DNA of 64,000 bases. It comes from Marisalimonas marina. GTDB taxonomy: Bacteria; Pseudomonadota; Alphaproteobacteria; Puniceispirillales; Marisalimonadaceae. This document shows positions 27,603 to 37,497 of this stretch, piece by piece (within the stretch, counting starts at the first letter, position 1; every line of letters begins with the position of its first letter). The DNA lies in NCBI GenBank assembly GCA_038131365.1, contig JAYPPH010000006.1, positions 181,732 to 245,731 on the forward strand, written 5' to 3'. A model generated the notes under the pieces. That model saw only the letters and a list, made by a program, of their open reading frames with translations. It was not told where the DNA came from and did not search any database. The translations under genes and the position numbers were made by a program.

Positions 27603-28874
27603 TTAAGATTTATCAGTGTTTGCTGGAAGAGGAATACAGCTAAACCCAGAAGTCCAGAGTTCAGCACAAACTGAACGAGCTTGATTCTCAGCAAGCTCTA
27701 TAAATCTTACACGCCAAAGGTATTCTACTGTATTATTTTTGTTGCTAGTTCTGGTAATTTTACTTAAAGATGCTGGTAAATTAGCTAGTTGTTCTGGCAC
27801 CATATTTCTTGCGTTACGAGCAGCCTTGTGAGCATTAAGTCTATTTTTGAAAGCTCCTATTTGTATAAACCAATCTTCTTCTTTATCTGAAGGGGGTAGC
27901 TTAAGAGTAGGAGGTATATTAAAATTTTTTACACTTTTCTCTACAATAGAAATAGTAGGACGGGCTAATGGTATTTCGGATGGTTTTGCTATTCTTACTA
28001 GAGGTTTAGAAGGTTTAGTTTTAAAATGTCTGTTAAGTAGTTTAATCATATGTCTATCACGTGATCTTGCTTTTTTGCCTCCAAAAACAACACCAATAAT
28101 TCTTTGTCCATTTCTTTCTACGGAAGCGACAAGATTGAAGCCAGAAGCAGAGGTATAACCTGTTTTAATACCATCAGTACCAGAATAACTACCTAATAAA
28201 TTATTATGGTTGGTGTATTTGGTACCTTGATAAACAAAATGTTTAGTTTTAAATAGTTTGAAAAATTTGGGATGATTACGTCTAATGGCCATTCCTAATG
28301 TTGCCATATCTCTAGCAGTAGACAATTGACCTCTGTTAGGTAATCCAGAAGCATTTTTAAAAGTGGTTCTAGTCATACCTAATTGCTTGGCTTTTTTTGT
28401 CATTAATTTGGCAAAATTTCTTTCTGACTTTCCTAAGTTCTCAGCAACTACTGTAGCCACATCATTTGCAGACTTAGTTATTAATGCCATAATTGCATTT
28501 TTAACAGTAATTCTAGAACCTGGAGAAAGATATAATTTAGATGGAGGCTGTCTTGATGCCCGTTTAGATACTTTTAGTTTAGTCTTCATCGATATTTTTT
28601 TGGACTCCAAAGCATCAAAAATCATGTATAAAGTCATTATTTTAGTAAGTGATGCTGGATAATTTCGAGTGTCTGCATTTTTGTTGTGATAAATTCGTTT
28701 AGTGTTTTCATTAATCACAAAAGAAGCATATTTAGCATTTGCTGGGGATCCTAAAATTATTAAAGATAATAAAAAAGAAGAAAATAAAAATAGATTTCTT
28801 GGGATTAAAGCAGTGTTAGACTTTAATAATTTAAAAGCATAAGATTTAATTACATTAAATAAATCTATTATCAC
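27603..28874 (-). CDS. D-alanyl-D-alanine carboxypeptidase (S11) with SPOR domain
   Basis: A penicillin-binding protein that trims the terminal D-alanine from peptidoglycan stem peptides. The 423 residues include an N-terminal hydrophobic export segment (27-47), SxxK at S75-K78 (ASLTKIM), SxN at S135-N137 and KTG at 237-239. The last 85 residues form a SPOR domain (DWFIQIGAFKNRLNAHKAA), which binds denuded septal glycan. That combination is usual for alphaproteobacterial DacA-like enzymes. GTG start at 28874 with GAGG nine bases upstream. Confidence 0.93.
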   Translation of the reverse strand: MIIDLFNVIKSYAFKLLKSNTALIPRNLFLFSSFLLSLIILGSPANAKYASFVINENTKRIYHNKNADTRNYPASLTKIMTLYMIFDALESKKISMKTKLKVSKRASRQPPSKLYLSPGSRITVKNAIMALITKSANDVATVVAENLGKSERNFAKLMTKKAKQLGMTRTTFKNASGLPNRGQLSTARDMATLGMAIRRNHPKFFKLFKTKHFVYQGTKYTNHNNLLGSYSGTDGIKTGYTSASGFNLVASVERNGQRIIGVVFGGKKARSRDRHMIKLLNRHFKTKPSKPLVRIAKPSEIPLARPTISIVEKSVKNFNIPPTLKLPPSDKEEDWFIQIGAFKNRLNAHKAARNARNMVPEQLANLPASLSKITRTSNKNNTVEYLWRVRFIELAENQARSVCAELWTSGFSCIPLPANTDKS

Positions 28875-29170
28875 AGTTTATGTCCTCAATGAAATAATTT
28901 TCAACAAAATAAACGATATCAATTATAGTTGAAATTTATAAAAAAAACACATGATTTAGATTTTTTTTAAAATAAAACACTATATTTGGTAAAAAAAATT
29001 AGTTTTTAGAAAAGTTGTATTTGAAAAAATTATTAATTTAAACTTGTTGAACGTATATGCCGTTCTTATATTATAATGAGAGTTATAATAAGAAAGCTAT
29101 AAACTTGACTATTCAAATAAGAATAAATCTGAATCATAAGTATCACATAAAAAAGATGCCGCCACTAGTC
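28875..29170. other. AT-rich intergenic region between dac and clpS
   Basis: About 300 bases between two divergent genes. It should hold both promoters. A TTGACT hexamer at about 29106 could serve clpS. An in-frame upstream ATG for clpS (29057) lies here, but the extra 38 residues it adds are not ClpS-like. No RNA gene or repeat is visible. Confidence 0.5.
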
Positions 29171-29494
29171 ATGTCTAAAGATGATGAAGATAAAAAGGAT
29201 ATTGATGGAAATATTAAATTAGCTACTAAACCAAAAACTAAAACTCCACCTCTATACAGGGTTTTGATGATGAATGATGATTACACCCCAATGGAGTTTG
29301 TTATTGAAGTATTAGAAAAATTTTTCCAAAAAAATAGAGAAGAAGCCACACAGATTATGCTTCATGTTCATCAGCGTGGAGTAGGTGTTTGTGGTATTTA
29401 TGCGTATGACCTAGCAGAAACAAAAGCAATGCAAGTCATGAATTATGCGCGCAAATATGAACATCCTTTGCAAGTTCAATTAGAGAAGGAATAA
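29171..29494 (+). CDS. clpS: ClpS adaptor of the ClpAP protease
   Basis: ClpS delivers N-degron substrates to ClpAP. The core motif YRVLMMNDDYTPMEFVIEVL contains the NDDYTPM substrate-pocket signature, and HVHQRGVGVCGIYAYDLAETK completes the fold. From ATG 29171 it has 107 residues, the normal length; ATG 29156 is also possible, and the longer frame from 29057 is not supported by the family. clpA starts two bases after the stop. Confidence 0.94.
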   Translation: MSKDDEDKKDIDGNIKLATKPKTKTPPLYRVLMMNDDYTPMEFVIEVLEKFFQKNREEATQIMLHVHQRGVGVCGIYAYDLAETKAMQVMNYARKYEHPLQVQLEKE

Positions 29495-29496
29495 AA

Positions 29497-31821
29497 ATGC
29501 TATCTAAATCTTTAGAAGAAACTTTACGACGTGCAATGACTAATGCATCTTCACTAAAACATGAATTTGCAACATTGGAACATTTGTTATTTGCTTTATT
29601 ACAAGACCAAGATGCATTGGAAGTCCTAAAAGCTTGTTCTGTTAATGTAAAGGTCTTGGAAGAAGATATAGATAAATATTTAAAAGAAGATTTAAAAGCC
29701 ATAGTCACTTCTGATAATGAAGCAGATACACAGCCAACGGCTGGTTTCCAGAGAGTTGTGCAAAGAGCTGTTATTCATACTCAATCATCTGGTAGAAAAG
29801 AAGCAACTGGTGCTAATATTTTAGTTGCTATGTTCTCTGAAAGGGATTGTTATGCGGTATATCTTCTTCAGAAACAAGACATGAAGCGCCTTGATGCTGT
29901 GAGTTTTATGAGTCATGGATTGGCAAAAGATCCTAATTATTCAAAACCTACATCACCTTCAGGTACAGATAGTGATGGTGAGGATGCAGAAAATAAAAAA
30001 CCTGAAAAAGCACTAGATAAATATGCTGTGAATTTAAATGAAAAAGCTGCAGAAGGTAAAATAGATCCTTTAATTGGAAGGCAACTTGAGTTGGATAGAA
30101 CGATACAGGTTTTATGTAGACGTACAAAAAATAATCCTCTGTTAGTAGGTGATCCAGGTGTTGGTAAAACTGCCATAGCAGAAGGTTTGGCAGATAGGGT
30201 TGTTAAAGGTAACGTGCCAGAGGTTCTTCTAAACTCTGAAATTTATGCATTGGATATGGGAGCTCTCCTTGCAGGGACAAGGTATAGAGGTGATTTTGAA
30301 GAGAGGCTAAAGGCGGTAATGAAAGAAATCGAGAGTAACCAAAATGCAATTTTATTCATTGATGAAATACATACTATAATTGGTGCTGGAGCTACAAGTG
30401 GTGGGGCAATGGATGCATCAAACTTATTAAAACCTGCTTTGCAAAACGGTGGTTTAAAATGTATAGGCTCAACGACTTATAAAGAATATAGAGGTTACTT
30501 TGATAAAGATAGAGCCTTAGTAAGAAGGTTTCAGAAAATAGATGTGTCAGAGCCAAATGTTGATGATGCAGTAAAAATTTTAATGGGTCTTAAATCCCGT
30601 TATGAAGAACATCATAAATTAAAATTTACTAATATAGCTATAAAGACAGCTGTAGAGCTTTCTGCAAGATATATTAATGACAGAAAATTACCTGACAAGG
30701 CTATAGATGTTATTGACGAAACAGCAGCAGCTCAAATGTTAAAAAGCAAATCAAAACGTAAACGTATAATTGGCAAAACCGAAATTGAAGAGACTATTGC
30801 GTTAATTGCTAGAATACCCCCTAGAAATGTATCTACAGATGATAGAAAAGCTCTTTCAAAATTAGAAGATGATCTTAAGAGGATGGTTTACGGTCAAGAT
30901 AAAGCAGTTACTGAATTAGTTGCGAGTATCAAACTTTCAAGAGCTGGTTTAAGAGAGGGTGAAAAACCAGTTGGTTGTTATTTATTCTCAGGCCCAACTG
31001 GTGTAGGTAAAACAGAAGTTGCTAAACAATTAGCTGAGGCAACTGGTGTTAAGCTTGTAAGATTTGATATGTCAGAATATATGGAAAGACATACAGTTTC
31101 CAGACTTATCGGTGCGCCTCCAGGGTATGTTGGATTTGATCAAGGAGGGCTCTTGACAGATGCAATTGATCAAAATCCTCATTCTGTTTTATTATTAGAT
31201 GAGATAGAAAAAGCTCACCCGGACTTATTCAATTTATTGTTGCAAGTTATGGATCATGGAAAATTAACGGATAATAATGGAAAATCAATCGATTTTAGAA
31301 ATACTATTTTAATTATGACTACTAATGCAGGAGCTCAAGAATTATCAAAAGCAGCAATTGGTTTTAAGCAGGAAAATAGAGAAGGTGCTGATGGTGAGGC
31401 CATAGAAAAACTTTTTGCTCCAGAATTTAGAAATAGGCTAGATGCTATAATTCCATTTGGTCCTTTGCCTTTAGAAGTTGTAAGAATGGTTGTAGATAAA
31501 TTTATTATGCAGCTTGAAGCTCAATTATCTGAAAAAGGCGTTTCGGTTTTACTGACAGATGATGCAAGAGATTGGTTAGCTAGAAAAGGATATGATAAAA
31601 CTTTTGGAGCCAGACCACTTGCTAGGGTTATACAAGAACATATTAAAAAACCACTCGCTGAAGAGTTGTTATTTGGACGTTTAATTGATGGTGGTACCGT
31701 TAATGTTGACTTGTCAAAAGATAAATTAATTCTTAAGACTATAGGAACAATTGACAAAGATAATAAAAAGAAACTTTCATCATCTAACACTAAAGATAAG
31801 AACGCTTCAGAGTTAACTTAA
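29497..31821 (+). CDS. clpA: ClpA, ATP-dependent unfoldase of ClpAP
   Basis: ClpA is the AAA+ unfoldase that feeds ClpP. The 774 residues have the N-terminal double Clp-N repeat, the first ATPase module (GDPGVGKT, LFIDEIHTIIGAGATSGGAMD) and the second (GPTGVGKT, LLLDEIEKAHPD), and the sensor region FGARPLARVIQ. Full length. Two bases after clpS, so translation is coupled. Its last nine bases overlap the convergent gene at 31813. Confidence 0.97.
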   Translation: MLSKSLEETLRRAMTNASSLKHEFATLEHLLFALLQDQDALEVLKACSVNVKVLEEDIDKYLKEDLKAIVTSDNEADTQPTAGFQRVVQRAVIHTQSSGRKEATGANILVAMFSERDCYAVYLLQKQDMKRLDAVSFMSHGLAKDPNYSKPTSPSGTDSDGEDAENKKPEKALDKYAVNLNEKAAEGKIDPLIGRQLELDRTIQVLCRRTKNNPLLVGDPGVGKTAIAEGLADRVVKGNVPEVLLNSEIYALDMGALLAGTRYRGDFEERLKAVMKEIESNQNAILFIDEIHTIIGAGATSGGAMDASNLLKPALQNGGLKCIGSTTYKEYRGYFDKDRALVRRFQKIDVSEPNVDDAVKILMGLKSRYEEHHKLKFTNIAIKTAVELSARYINDRKLPDKAIDVIDETAAAQMLKSKSKRKRIIGKTEIEETIALIARIPPRNVSTDDRKALSKLEDDLKRMVYGQDKAVTELVASIKLSRAGLREGEKPVGCYLFSGPTGVGKTEVAKQLAEATGVKLVRFDMSEYMERHTVSRLIGAPPGYVGFDQGGLLTDAIDQNPHSVLLLDEIEKAHPDLFNLLLQVMDHGKLTDNNGKSIDFRNTILIMTTNAGAQELSKAAIGFKQENREGADGEAIEKLFAPEFRNRLDAIIPFGPLPLEVVRMVVDKFIMQLEAQLSEKGVSVLLTDDARDWLARKGYDKTFGARPLARVIQEHIKKPLAEELLFGRLIDGGTVNVDLSKDKLILKTIGTIDKDNKKKLSSSNTKDKNASELT

Positions 31822-32964
31822 CTCATTTGAAGAGTAAGGCGTGTTATGTTGATTTACAAATTCTATTTGTTTGTCAATTTCCTTCTCTTCTAATTTAACA
31901 AATTTTCTTATAGCATCAGAAAATGATTTATTTTGAATAAAGTGTCTGCTGTAAATGGGAGAAGCAAGATAGCCTCTCTGTATTTTATGATTTCCTTGTG
32001 CTCCTGCCTCAACCTTACTGATTTTGTGTTTAATAGCGTATTCTATAGCTTGATAATAACATAATTCAAAATGTAAAAATGGAATATCAACTATAGCTCC
32101 CCAATTACGTCCATATAATGTGTTTTTCCCAATAAAATTTAATGCGCCAGCAACAATTTTGTCGTTTTGTCTTGCAATTATAAGCAAAACTTTATCCTTC
32201 ATTTTACTATTAATTAAATGGAAAAATTCTCTATTTAAATAAGCTCCACCCCACTTTTTGTCGACGGTCGTTAGGTAGAATTCATAAAAAGAATTCCACA
32301 TTTCAACATTTAAGTCATCTCCAGTTATCTTTTGAATAGTCAAATCATGTTGATTTATTGATCGTCTTTCTTTCTTAATAGCTTTTCTCTTAGAACTTTT
32401 TAATGTAGATAAAAAATCATCAAAATCTTTATAGTCCTTATTATACCAATGGAATTGAATTCCTTTTCTTTGAATCCAATTATTTTTATTTAATTTAAAA
32501 TTTAAATCATCAGTAATAAAATTAATATGTGCAGAACTTAAGTTGTTTTTTTGAACTATAGCTTCAAATGTATCTATTATTAATGCAAATATTTCATCAT
32601 TATCTGGGTGATTTTCTTCAATGAGTATTCGAGGCCCTGTAGCAGGAGTGAATGGAATAGCACTTATTAATTTAGGATAATATTGACCGCCAGCATTCTC
32701 AAAAGCATTTGCCCAAGCATGGTCAAAAATATATTCACCATAAGAGTGTGTTTTTAAAAAATTAGGACAAGCTCCAATTATCACATTATTTGTATCTTTC
32801 ACTATTATATGTTTGGGATGCCATCCAGTTTTAGGAGATACAGAACCAGAAATTTCTAGCGAATTAAGAAAATCAAAAGAGGTAAAGGGATGGTTGAGTA
32901 TATTGAGTTTGTCCCATTGAGAAGGTTCAACTTCTCTAAGATTAGAAACTAATTCAACTTTCAT
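31813..32964 (-). CDS. COG3146-type acyltransferase (FemAB/GNAT fold), peptidoglycan-related family
   Basis: A 383-residue protein of the family annotated as peptidogalycan biosynthesis/recognition (COG3146, DUF482). Typical segments are HPFTSFDFLNSLE near the start, ATGPRIL about residue 110, KRKAIKKERRSI around 195-206 and RGYLASPIYSRHF near the end. The fold is GNAT-like, resembling FemAB aminoacyl transferases, but no substrate is established that I know of. Third gene of the nrdJ-ridA operon, 21 bases after ridA. Confidence 0.85.
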   Translation of the reverse strand: MKVELVSNLREVEPSQWDKLNILNHPFTSFDFLNSLEISGSVSPKTGWHPKHIIVKDTNNVIIGACPNFLKTHSYGEYIFDHAWANAFENAGGQYYPKLISAIPFTPATGPRILIEENHPDNDEIFALIIDTFEAIVQKNNLSSAHINFITDDLNFKLNKNNWIQRKGIQFHWYNKDYKDFDDFLSTLKSSKRKAIKKERRSINQHDLTIQKITGDDLNVEMWNSFYEFYLTTVDKKWGGAYLNREFFHLINSKMKDKVLLIIARQNDKIVAGALNFIGKNTLYGRNWGAIVDIPFLHFELCYYQAIEYAIKHKISKVEAGAQGNHKIQRGYLASPIYSRHFIQNKSFSDAIRKFVKLEEKEIDKQIEFVNQHNTPYSSNELS

Positions 32965-32985
32965 TCTTAATTTTTAAGAAAAAAA

Positions 32986-33456
32986 TTATATTTCAATTTC
33001 AAATATACCTTCAATTTCTACTGGAACGTCACGTGGAAGTGCAGCAGCTCCAATAGCAAATCTGGCATGTTTTCCTTTTTCACCAAAAATATTAACAAAG
33101 ATATCAGATGCTCCATTTATAATTTTTGGATGATCTGTAAAGTCAGGAGCGGATGCAACAAAGCCACCTAATTTAACAACTTTTTTTACTTTGTTAAGAT
33201 CCCCATTACATGCTTCTTTAAGTTGGCTTAAAATAGTTTTAGCACACGCCTCTGCCATTTTTATACCTTCTTCTACTGAGACATTTTCACCAACTTTACC
33301 TTTCGTAGTTATTTCACCATTTATAAACGGTAATTGACCTGAAATGAATACTAAATTACCTGTAATTACGTATGGCACATAGCTTCCAGCTGGTGCGCTA
33401 GCTTCATCTAGTTTAATATTTAGCTCATTTAGCTTTTGATTGATATCGTTACTCAT
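32986..33456 (-). CDS. RidA family enamine/imine deaminase-like protein (YjgF)
   Basis: A 156-residue RidA-superfamily protein. It shows GNLVFISGQLPFINGE, GGFVASAPDFTDHPKIINGAS and HARFAIGAAALPRDVPVEIE, the longer subgroup often linked to endoribonuclease L-PSP annotations. RidA proteins remove reactive enamines from PLP enzymes; this longer subgroup may do something else. It lies 15 bases after nrdJ. Confidence 0.9.
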   Translation of the reverse strand: MSNDINQKLNELNIKLDEASAPAGSYVPYVITGNLVFISGQLPFINGEITTKGKVGENVSVEEGIKMAEACAKTILSQLKEACNGDLNKVKKVVKLGGFVASAPDFTDHPKIINGASDIFVNIFGEKGKHARFAIGAAALPRDVPVEIEGIFEIEI

Positions 33457-33471
33457 CTGTAAACCTTTATA

Positions 33472-36400
33472 TTATGAACAGCCTGATGTTGCGCCACATG
33501 TATTGCATTTCATACATGTTCCGTTTCTTACAAGCGTAAAGTTACCACATTCACCACACGCTTCACCTTCATATCCTTTAATTTTTGCTTCGATTTCTTG
33601 AGCTAGGCTTTGTCTTGGTGTTTCATTGACAGAAATAGTTGTATCATTAGTAGCTTCTCGTGTTTCCTCTTCTTCTTTTAAAGAGGTTGTCTGCGGCATC
33701 ACAGCAACATTACTTGCACCACCTGATACAACTTTTAACTCTCTTCTGACAAATCCTCTACTAGCAACTTTTTCAGATATAAGGCCCTTATGTTCACCTG
33801 ACCCAGTAGTGCTTGAATCTAAATCCTCCGGACCTACATGTCCTAAGTCATTTCTATCAAGATATGAGATTGCAAGTTCTCTAAAAATATAATCTAAAAT
33901 TGAAGTGGACATTTTAATAGTATCATTACCTGTAACCATCCCCTGTGGTTCAAAACGGGTAAATGTAAAGGCTTCAACAAATTCTTCTAGGGGAACACCA
34001 TATTGCAGGCCGATAGAGACAGCTATTGCAAAGTTGTTCATGAGTGATCTAAACGCAGCCCCTTCTTTATGCATATCTACGAAAATTTCACCTAATTTAC
34101 CATTTTCGTACTCACCGGTTCTCAAATAAACTTTATGTCCTCCGACTGTTGCTTTTTGAGTATATCCTTTTCGTCTATGAGGTAGTTTATCTCTTTCTGC
34201 CCTAACAAAACGTTCAACTATTTTCTCAACAACTTCAGTAGTTCGTTCAGTTATATCCTGTTCATTACTTGTGATATCATCTTCTTCACTTGCGTCATCT
34301 TCAAGCAATGCAGAGTTAAGTGGTTGACTGAGCTTTGATCCATCTCTGTATAGCGCATTTGCTTTAATGCCTAATTGCCAAGATAACATGTAGGCATCAC
34401 TACAATCTTCAATTGTAGCGTCATTTGGCATATTTATAGTTTTAGAAATAGCACCTGATATGAATGATTGCGCAGCAGCCATCATTTTTATATGGCTATC
34501 AACTGATAAAAATCGTTTACCAATCCTACCACATACATTTGCGCAATCAAAAACAGCTAAATGCTCTTTATTAAGATGAGGAGCACCCTCTAGTGTCATT
34601 GCTCCACAAACATGAATGTTAGCGGCATCTATTTCTTCAGGTGAGAAGCCTAAAAACTCTAACATATTAAAAGAAAAATCATTCATTTGTTCAGAAGATA
34701 TTCCCAATTTATTCTTACAAAAATCTTCACCAAGCGTAAATTGATTAAATACAAATTTTATATCAAATGCTGATGCTAGTGAGTTTTCAATAAGGTCTAT
34801 TTCTTTTTTTGTGAAACCTTTCTCAATAAGAGCATTATGACTAATAGCCTGACAATCTTTTAAACTACCAGATCCAACCGCATATCGCTGCATGTCATCG
34901 ATTTGGTCTTTGTCATATCCTAGATGTGCAAGAGCCTCAGGAACCACGCGATTAATTATTTTAAAATAACCTCCACCAGCTAATTTTTTGAATTTGACCA
35001 TGGCAAAGTCTGGTTCAATACCAGTTGTATCACAGTCCATTACAAGACCTATTGTTCCTGTTGGAGCAATTACAGTTGCTTGAGCGTTTCTATAACCATG
35101 TTTTTCTCCAAGCGATAAAGCTTTAGCCCAAGCATCTTTTGCTGCAATTATTAGGTTCTGGTCTGGACAGTCTTGTCCTAACAGAGGAACTGGATTTATA
35201 GATAAATTTTCAAATCCTCTTGTTTTACCCTCTGATGCTCTTTTATGATTTCTTATTACCTTAAGCATACTTTTTGCGTTTTCTTTATATTTAGGAAAAG
35301 GCCCTAACTCTTTTGCAATTTCTGCTGATGTTGCATAAGAAATTCCAGTCATAATTGCTGTTAGTGCTGCACATATAGATCTTCCTTGATCACTGTCATA
35401 AGGGATACCCCAGGACATTAACAAACCACCTATATTAGCGTACCCTAATCCTAGTGTTCTGTACTCATAGGACCTTTGTGCGATCTCTTTTGATGGGAAT
35501 TGTGCCATCATAACAGAGATTTCAAGAGTTAAAGTCCATAATCTTGTTGTATATTCATAGGCTTCTATATCAAAAGATGAGTCAGCTTTTTTAAATTGTA
35601 ACAAATTAATAGAGGCTAGGTTGCAAGCCGTATCATCAATAAACATGTACTCAGAACATGGGTTAGAGGCATTAATTCTTCCAGCTTCTGGGCATGTATG
35701 CCATTCATTTATAGTAGTGTCGTATTGTATACCAGGATCAGCACAAGCCCATGCAGCTTCAGATATTTTTGACCATAGTTCTGAAGCATCTAAAGTTTTG
35801 TGAACTCCACCATCTGTTCGCCTTATAAGATCCCATTTACCTTTTTGAGACACTTTTTCTAAAAATTCATTTGTCACCCTTACGGAGTTATTTGAGTTTT
35901 GACCAGAAACTGTTAGATAAGCTTCACTGTCCCAGTCTGTATCGTAGGTTTGAAACTCAATTTCCTTAAAACCTTGTCCGGCGAACTGTATAATTCTTTG
36001 AATATAATTTTCTGGTATCATAACAGCACGGCAATTTAAAATTGCTTTTTTAAGTTCCTTATTTATTTTGGGATCAAGTCTTTCTTTGTCGCTGTAGATA
36101 TCTAAATTACAAGCGTCCATAACAGATTTTAAATTTTTGGCTGTTAATTTTGAACCTGCAACTAAGGCTGCTACTTTTTGTTCTTCAACAACCTTCCAGT
36201 TTATATATTCTTCAATATCAGGATGATCTATATCTACAGTAACCATCTTTGCGGCTCTTCTTGTTGTTCCACCTGATTTTATTGCACCCGCTGCTCTATC
36301 ACCAATTCTTAAAAAACTCATCATACCGGAAGATCTGCCTCCACCAGATAGTCCTTCGGTGCTACCTCTTAGCTTAGAAAAGTTAGAACCTGTTCCTGAA

Positions 36401-37083
36401 CCATATTTGAAAAGTCTAGCCTCTCTTACCCAAAGGTCCATTATCCCACCATCATTAACAAGATCATCTTTTACTGATTGGATGAAACATGCGTGCGGTT
36501 GTGGGTGCTCATAAGATGATTTTGATTGAATTAACTTTTTGGTTTTAAAATCTACGTAATAATGACCTTGACTTGGTCCATCAATGCCATATGCCCAATG
36601 CAATCCTGTATTAAACCATTGAGGAGAATTAGGTGCACACATTTGAGCTGCAAGCATATATCTCATTTCATCGAAATAGATTTTTGCATCCTCTTCAGTT
36701 GAGAAATAGTTTCCTTTCCAACCCCAATAAGTCCAAGTACCTGCTAATCTATCATAAACCTGTTTAGCTGACTCCTCACCTTTAAATCTTTCATTTTCAG
36801 GAAGGTCGTTAAGTTTTTCTGTATCAGGTTCGGAACGATACAGCCAGGCAGGTACATTTTCTTCTTCTACTTTTTTTAAAAACACTGGAACACCGGCTTT
36901 ACGAAAATATTTTTGAGCGATTATATCAGCAGCAACTTGTGAGTAGTTTGCTGGAACTTCAATGTTAGGTGCACTAAAGACAATCGTACCATCTGGATTT
37001 TTTATTTCGCTAGTTGTTGTTTTAAACTCAAGACCAGCGTAGGGATCGTTTCCCTGTTTAGTAAATTGTCTTTCGAACTTCAT
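33472..37083 (-). CDS. nrdJ: Vitamin B12-dependent (class II) ribonucleotide reductase
   Basis: NrdJ reduces ribonucleotides with an adenosylcobalamin-generated thiyl radical. The protein has 1203 residues, the long alphaproteobacterial form. The N-terminal part covers FGSGTGSNFSKLRG and GGTTRRAAKMV, the active-site core INASNPCSEY and APTGTIGLVMDCDTTGIEPDF, and the C-terminal zinc/redox tail with CGECGNFTLVRNGTCMKCNTCG and a final GCS. No class I or III reductase is in the window, so dNTP synthesis here would depend on B12. First gene of an operon with ridA and the COG3146 gene; NrdR and DnaA boxes lie upstream. Confidence 0.97.
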   Translation of the reverse strand: MKFERQFTKQGNDPYAGLEFKTTTSEIKNPDGTIVFSAPNIEVPANYSQVAADIIAQKYFRKAGVPVFLKKVEEENVPAWLYRSEPDTEKLNDLPENERFKGEESAKQVYDRLAGTWTYWGWKGNYFSTEEDAKIYFDEMRYMLAAQMCAPNSPQWFNTGLHWAYGIDGPSQGHYYVDFKTKKLIQSKSSYEHPQPHACFIQSVKDDLVNDGGIMDLWVREARLFKYGSGTGSNFSKLRGSTEGLSGGGRSSGMMSFLRIGDRAAGAIKSGGTTRRAAKMVTVDIDHPDIEEYINWKVVEEQKVAALVAGSKLTAKNLKSVMDACNLDIYSDKERLDPKINKELKKAILNCRAVMIPENYIQRIIQFAGQGFKEIEFQTYDTDWDSEAYLTVSGQNSNNSVRVTNEFLEKVSQKGKWDLIRRTDGGVHKTLDASELWSKISEAAWACADPGIQYDTTINEWHTCPEAGRINASNPCSEYMFIDDTACNLASINLLQFKKADSSFDIEAYEYTTRLWTLTLEISVMMAQFPSKEIAQRSYEYRTLGLGYANIGGLLMSWGIPYDSDQGRSICAALTAIMTGISYATSAEIAKELGPFPKYKENAKSMLKVIRNHKRASEGKTRGFENLSINPVPLLGQDCPDQNLIIAAKDAWAKALSLGEKHGYRNAQATVIAPTGTIGLVMDCDTTGIEPDFAMVKFKKLAGGGYFKIINRVVPEALAHLGYDKDQIDDMQRYAVGSGSLKDCQAISHNALIEKGFTKKEIDLIENSLASAFDIKFVFNQFTLGEDFCKNKLGISSEQMNDFSFNMLEFLGFSPEEIDAANIHVCGAMTLEGAPHLNKEHLAVFDCANVCGRIGKRFLSVDSHIKMMAAAQSFISGAISKTINMPNDATIEDCSDAYMLSWQLGIKANALYRDGSKLSQPLNSALLEDDASEEDDITSNEQDITERTTEVVEKIVERFVRAERDKLPHRRKGYTQKATVGGHKVYLRTGEYENGKLGEIFVDMHKEGAAFRSLMNNFAIAVSIGLQYGVPLEEFVEAFTFTRFEPQGMVTGNDTIKMSTSILDYIFRELAISYLDRNDLGHVGPEDLDSSTTGSGEHKGLISEKVASRGFVRRELKVVSGGASNVAVMPQTTSLKEEEETREATNDTTISVNETPRQSLAQEIEAKIKGYEGEACGECGNFTLVRNGTCMKCNTCGATSGCS

Positions 37084-37160
37084 CTTTATCCTCTTTTTTT
37101 AAAATCTAAAAAAACTCTGAATAGCATCTAAAATTATTTGATTAACAACAGACTTAAACC

Positions 37161-37169
37161 TGTGGATAA
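37161..37169 (-). promoter_or_regulatory. DnaA box (proximal) in the nrdJ upstream region
   Basis: TGTGGATAA on the plus strand is a perfect TTATCCACA on the nrdJ strand, the consensus high-affinity DnaA box. It lies 78 bases upstream of the nrdJ start codon. Confidence 0.65.
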
Positions 37170-37269
37170 GTTGTTTAAATTTTATTGCTTAAAAAAATAT
37201 TCTAAATATAAATACCTGTTTTTCCTAAATTTAATATGTTGATATGTTAATTTTTGTATCACTCATAAC

Positions 37270-37278
37270 TGTGGATAA
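37270..37278 (-). promoter_or_regulatory. DnaA box (distal) in the nrdJ upstream region
   Basis: A second perfect TTATCCACA on the nrdJ strand, 109 bases from the first and in the same orientation. It directly abuts the first NrdR box. Confidence 0.65.
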
Positions 37279-37325
37279 ACACAATATGTAGTGATATTGA
37301 ACATTCAAAGTACATGATTTAGTGG
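37279..37325 (-). promoter_or_regulatory. Tandem NrdR boxes upstream of nrdJ
   Basis: Box 1 is ACACAATATGTAGTGA (37279-37294), close to the NrdR consensus acaCwAtATaTwGtgt. Box 2 is GTACATGATTTAGTGG (37310-37325), weaker but keeping the central C-w-..-AT-.-Tw-G pattern. The two conserved cytosines are 31 bases apart, three helical turns, which is the spacing known for NrdR operators. They lie about 200-240 bases before nrdJ, implying a long leader or a promoter at this site that NrdR blocks when dATP is high. Confidence 0.7.
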
Positions 37326-37497
37326 TGACTAGTAAAGCCTATATTTTATTTTTTTTAATTTTTTTTTTAACTGTCTAATTTTACTTCATTTTTTAACATT
37401 GAAAATTTAACTATAATTTAGGTTTTGATATTCAAGATTTATTATTTTTTCTATTGAGGTATAATAAATAATAATAACTTTGATTAGGAAGCAAAGC

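Noticed and set aside
29057..29170. N-terminal extension of ClpS from ATG 29057
   Set aside because: The added residues are not ClpS-like, a possible promoter lies inside, and internal ATGs give the usual length.
37161..37278. Chromosomal replication origin
   Set aside because: Only two DnaA boxes, no AT-rich unwinding repeats beyond background, no dnaA, parAB, hemE or gidA near; gene regulation of nrdJ explains them better.
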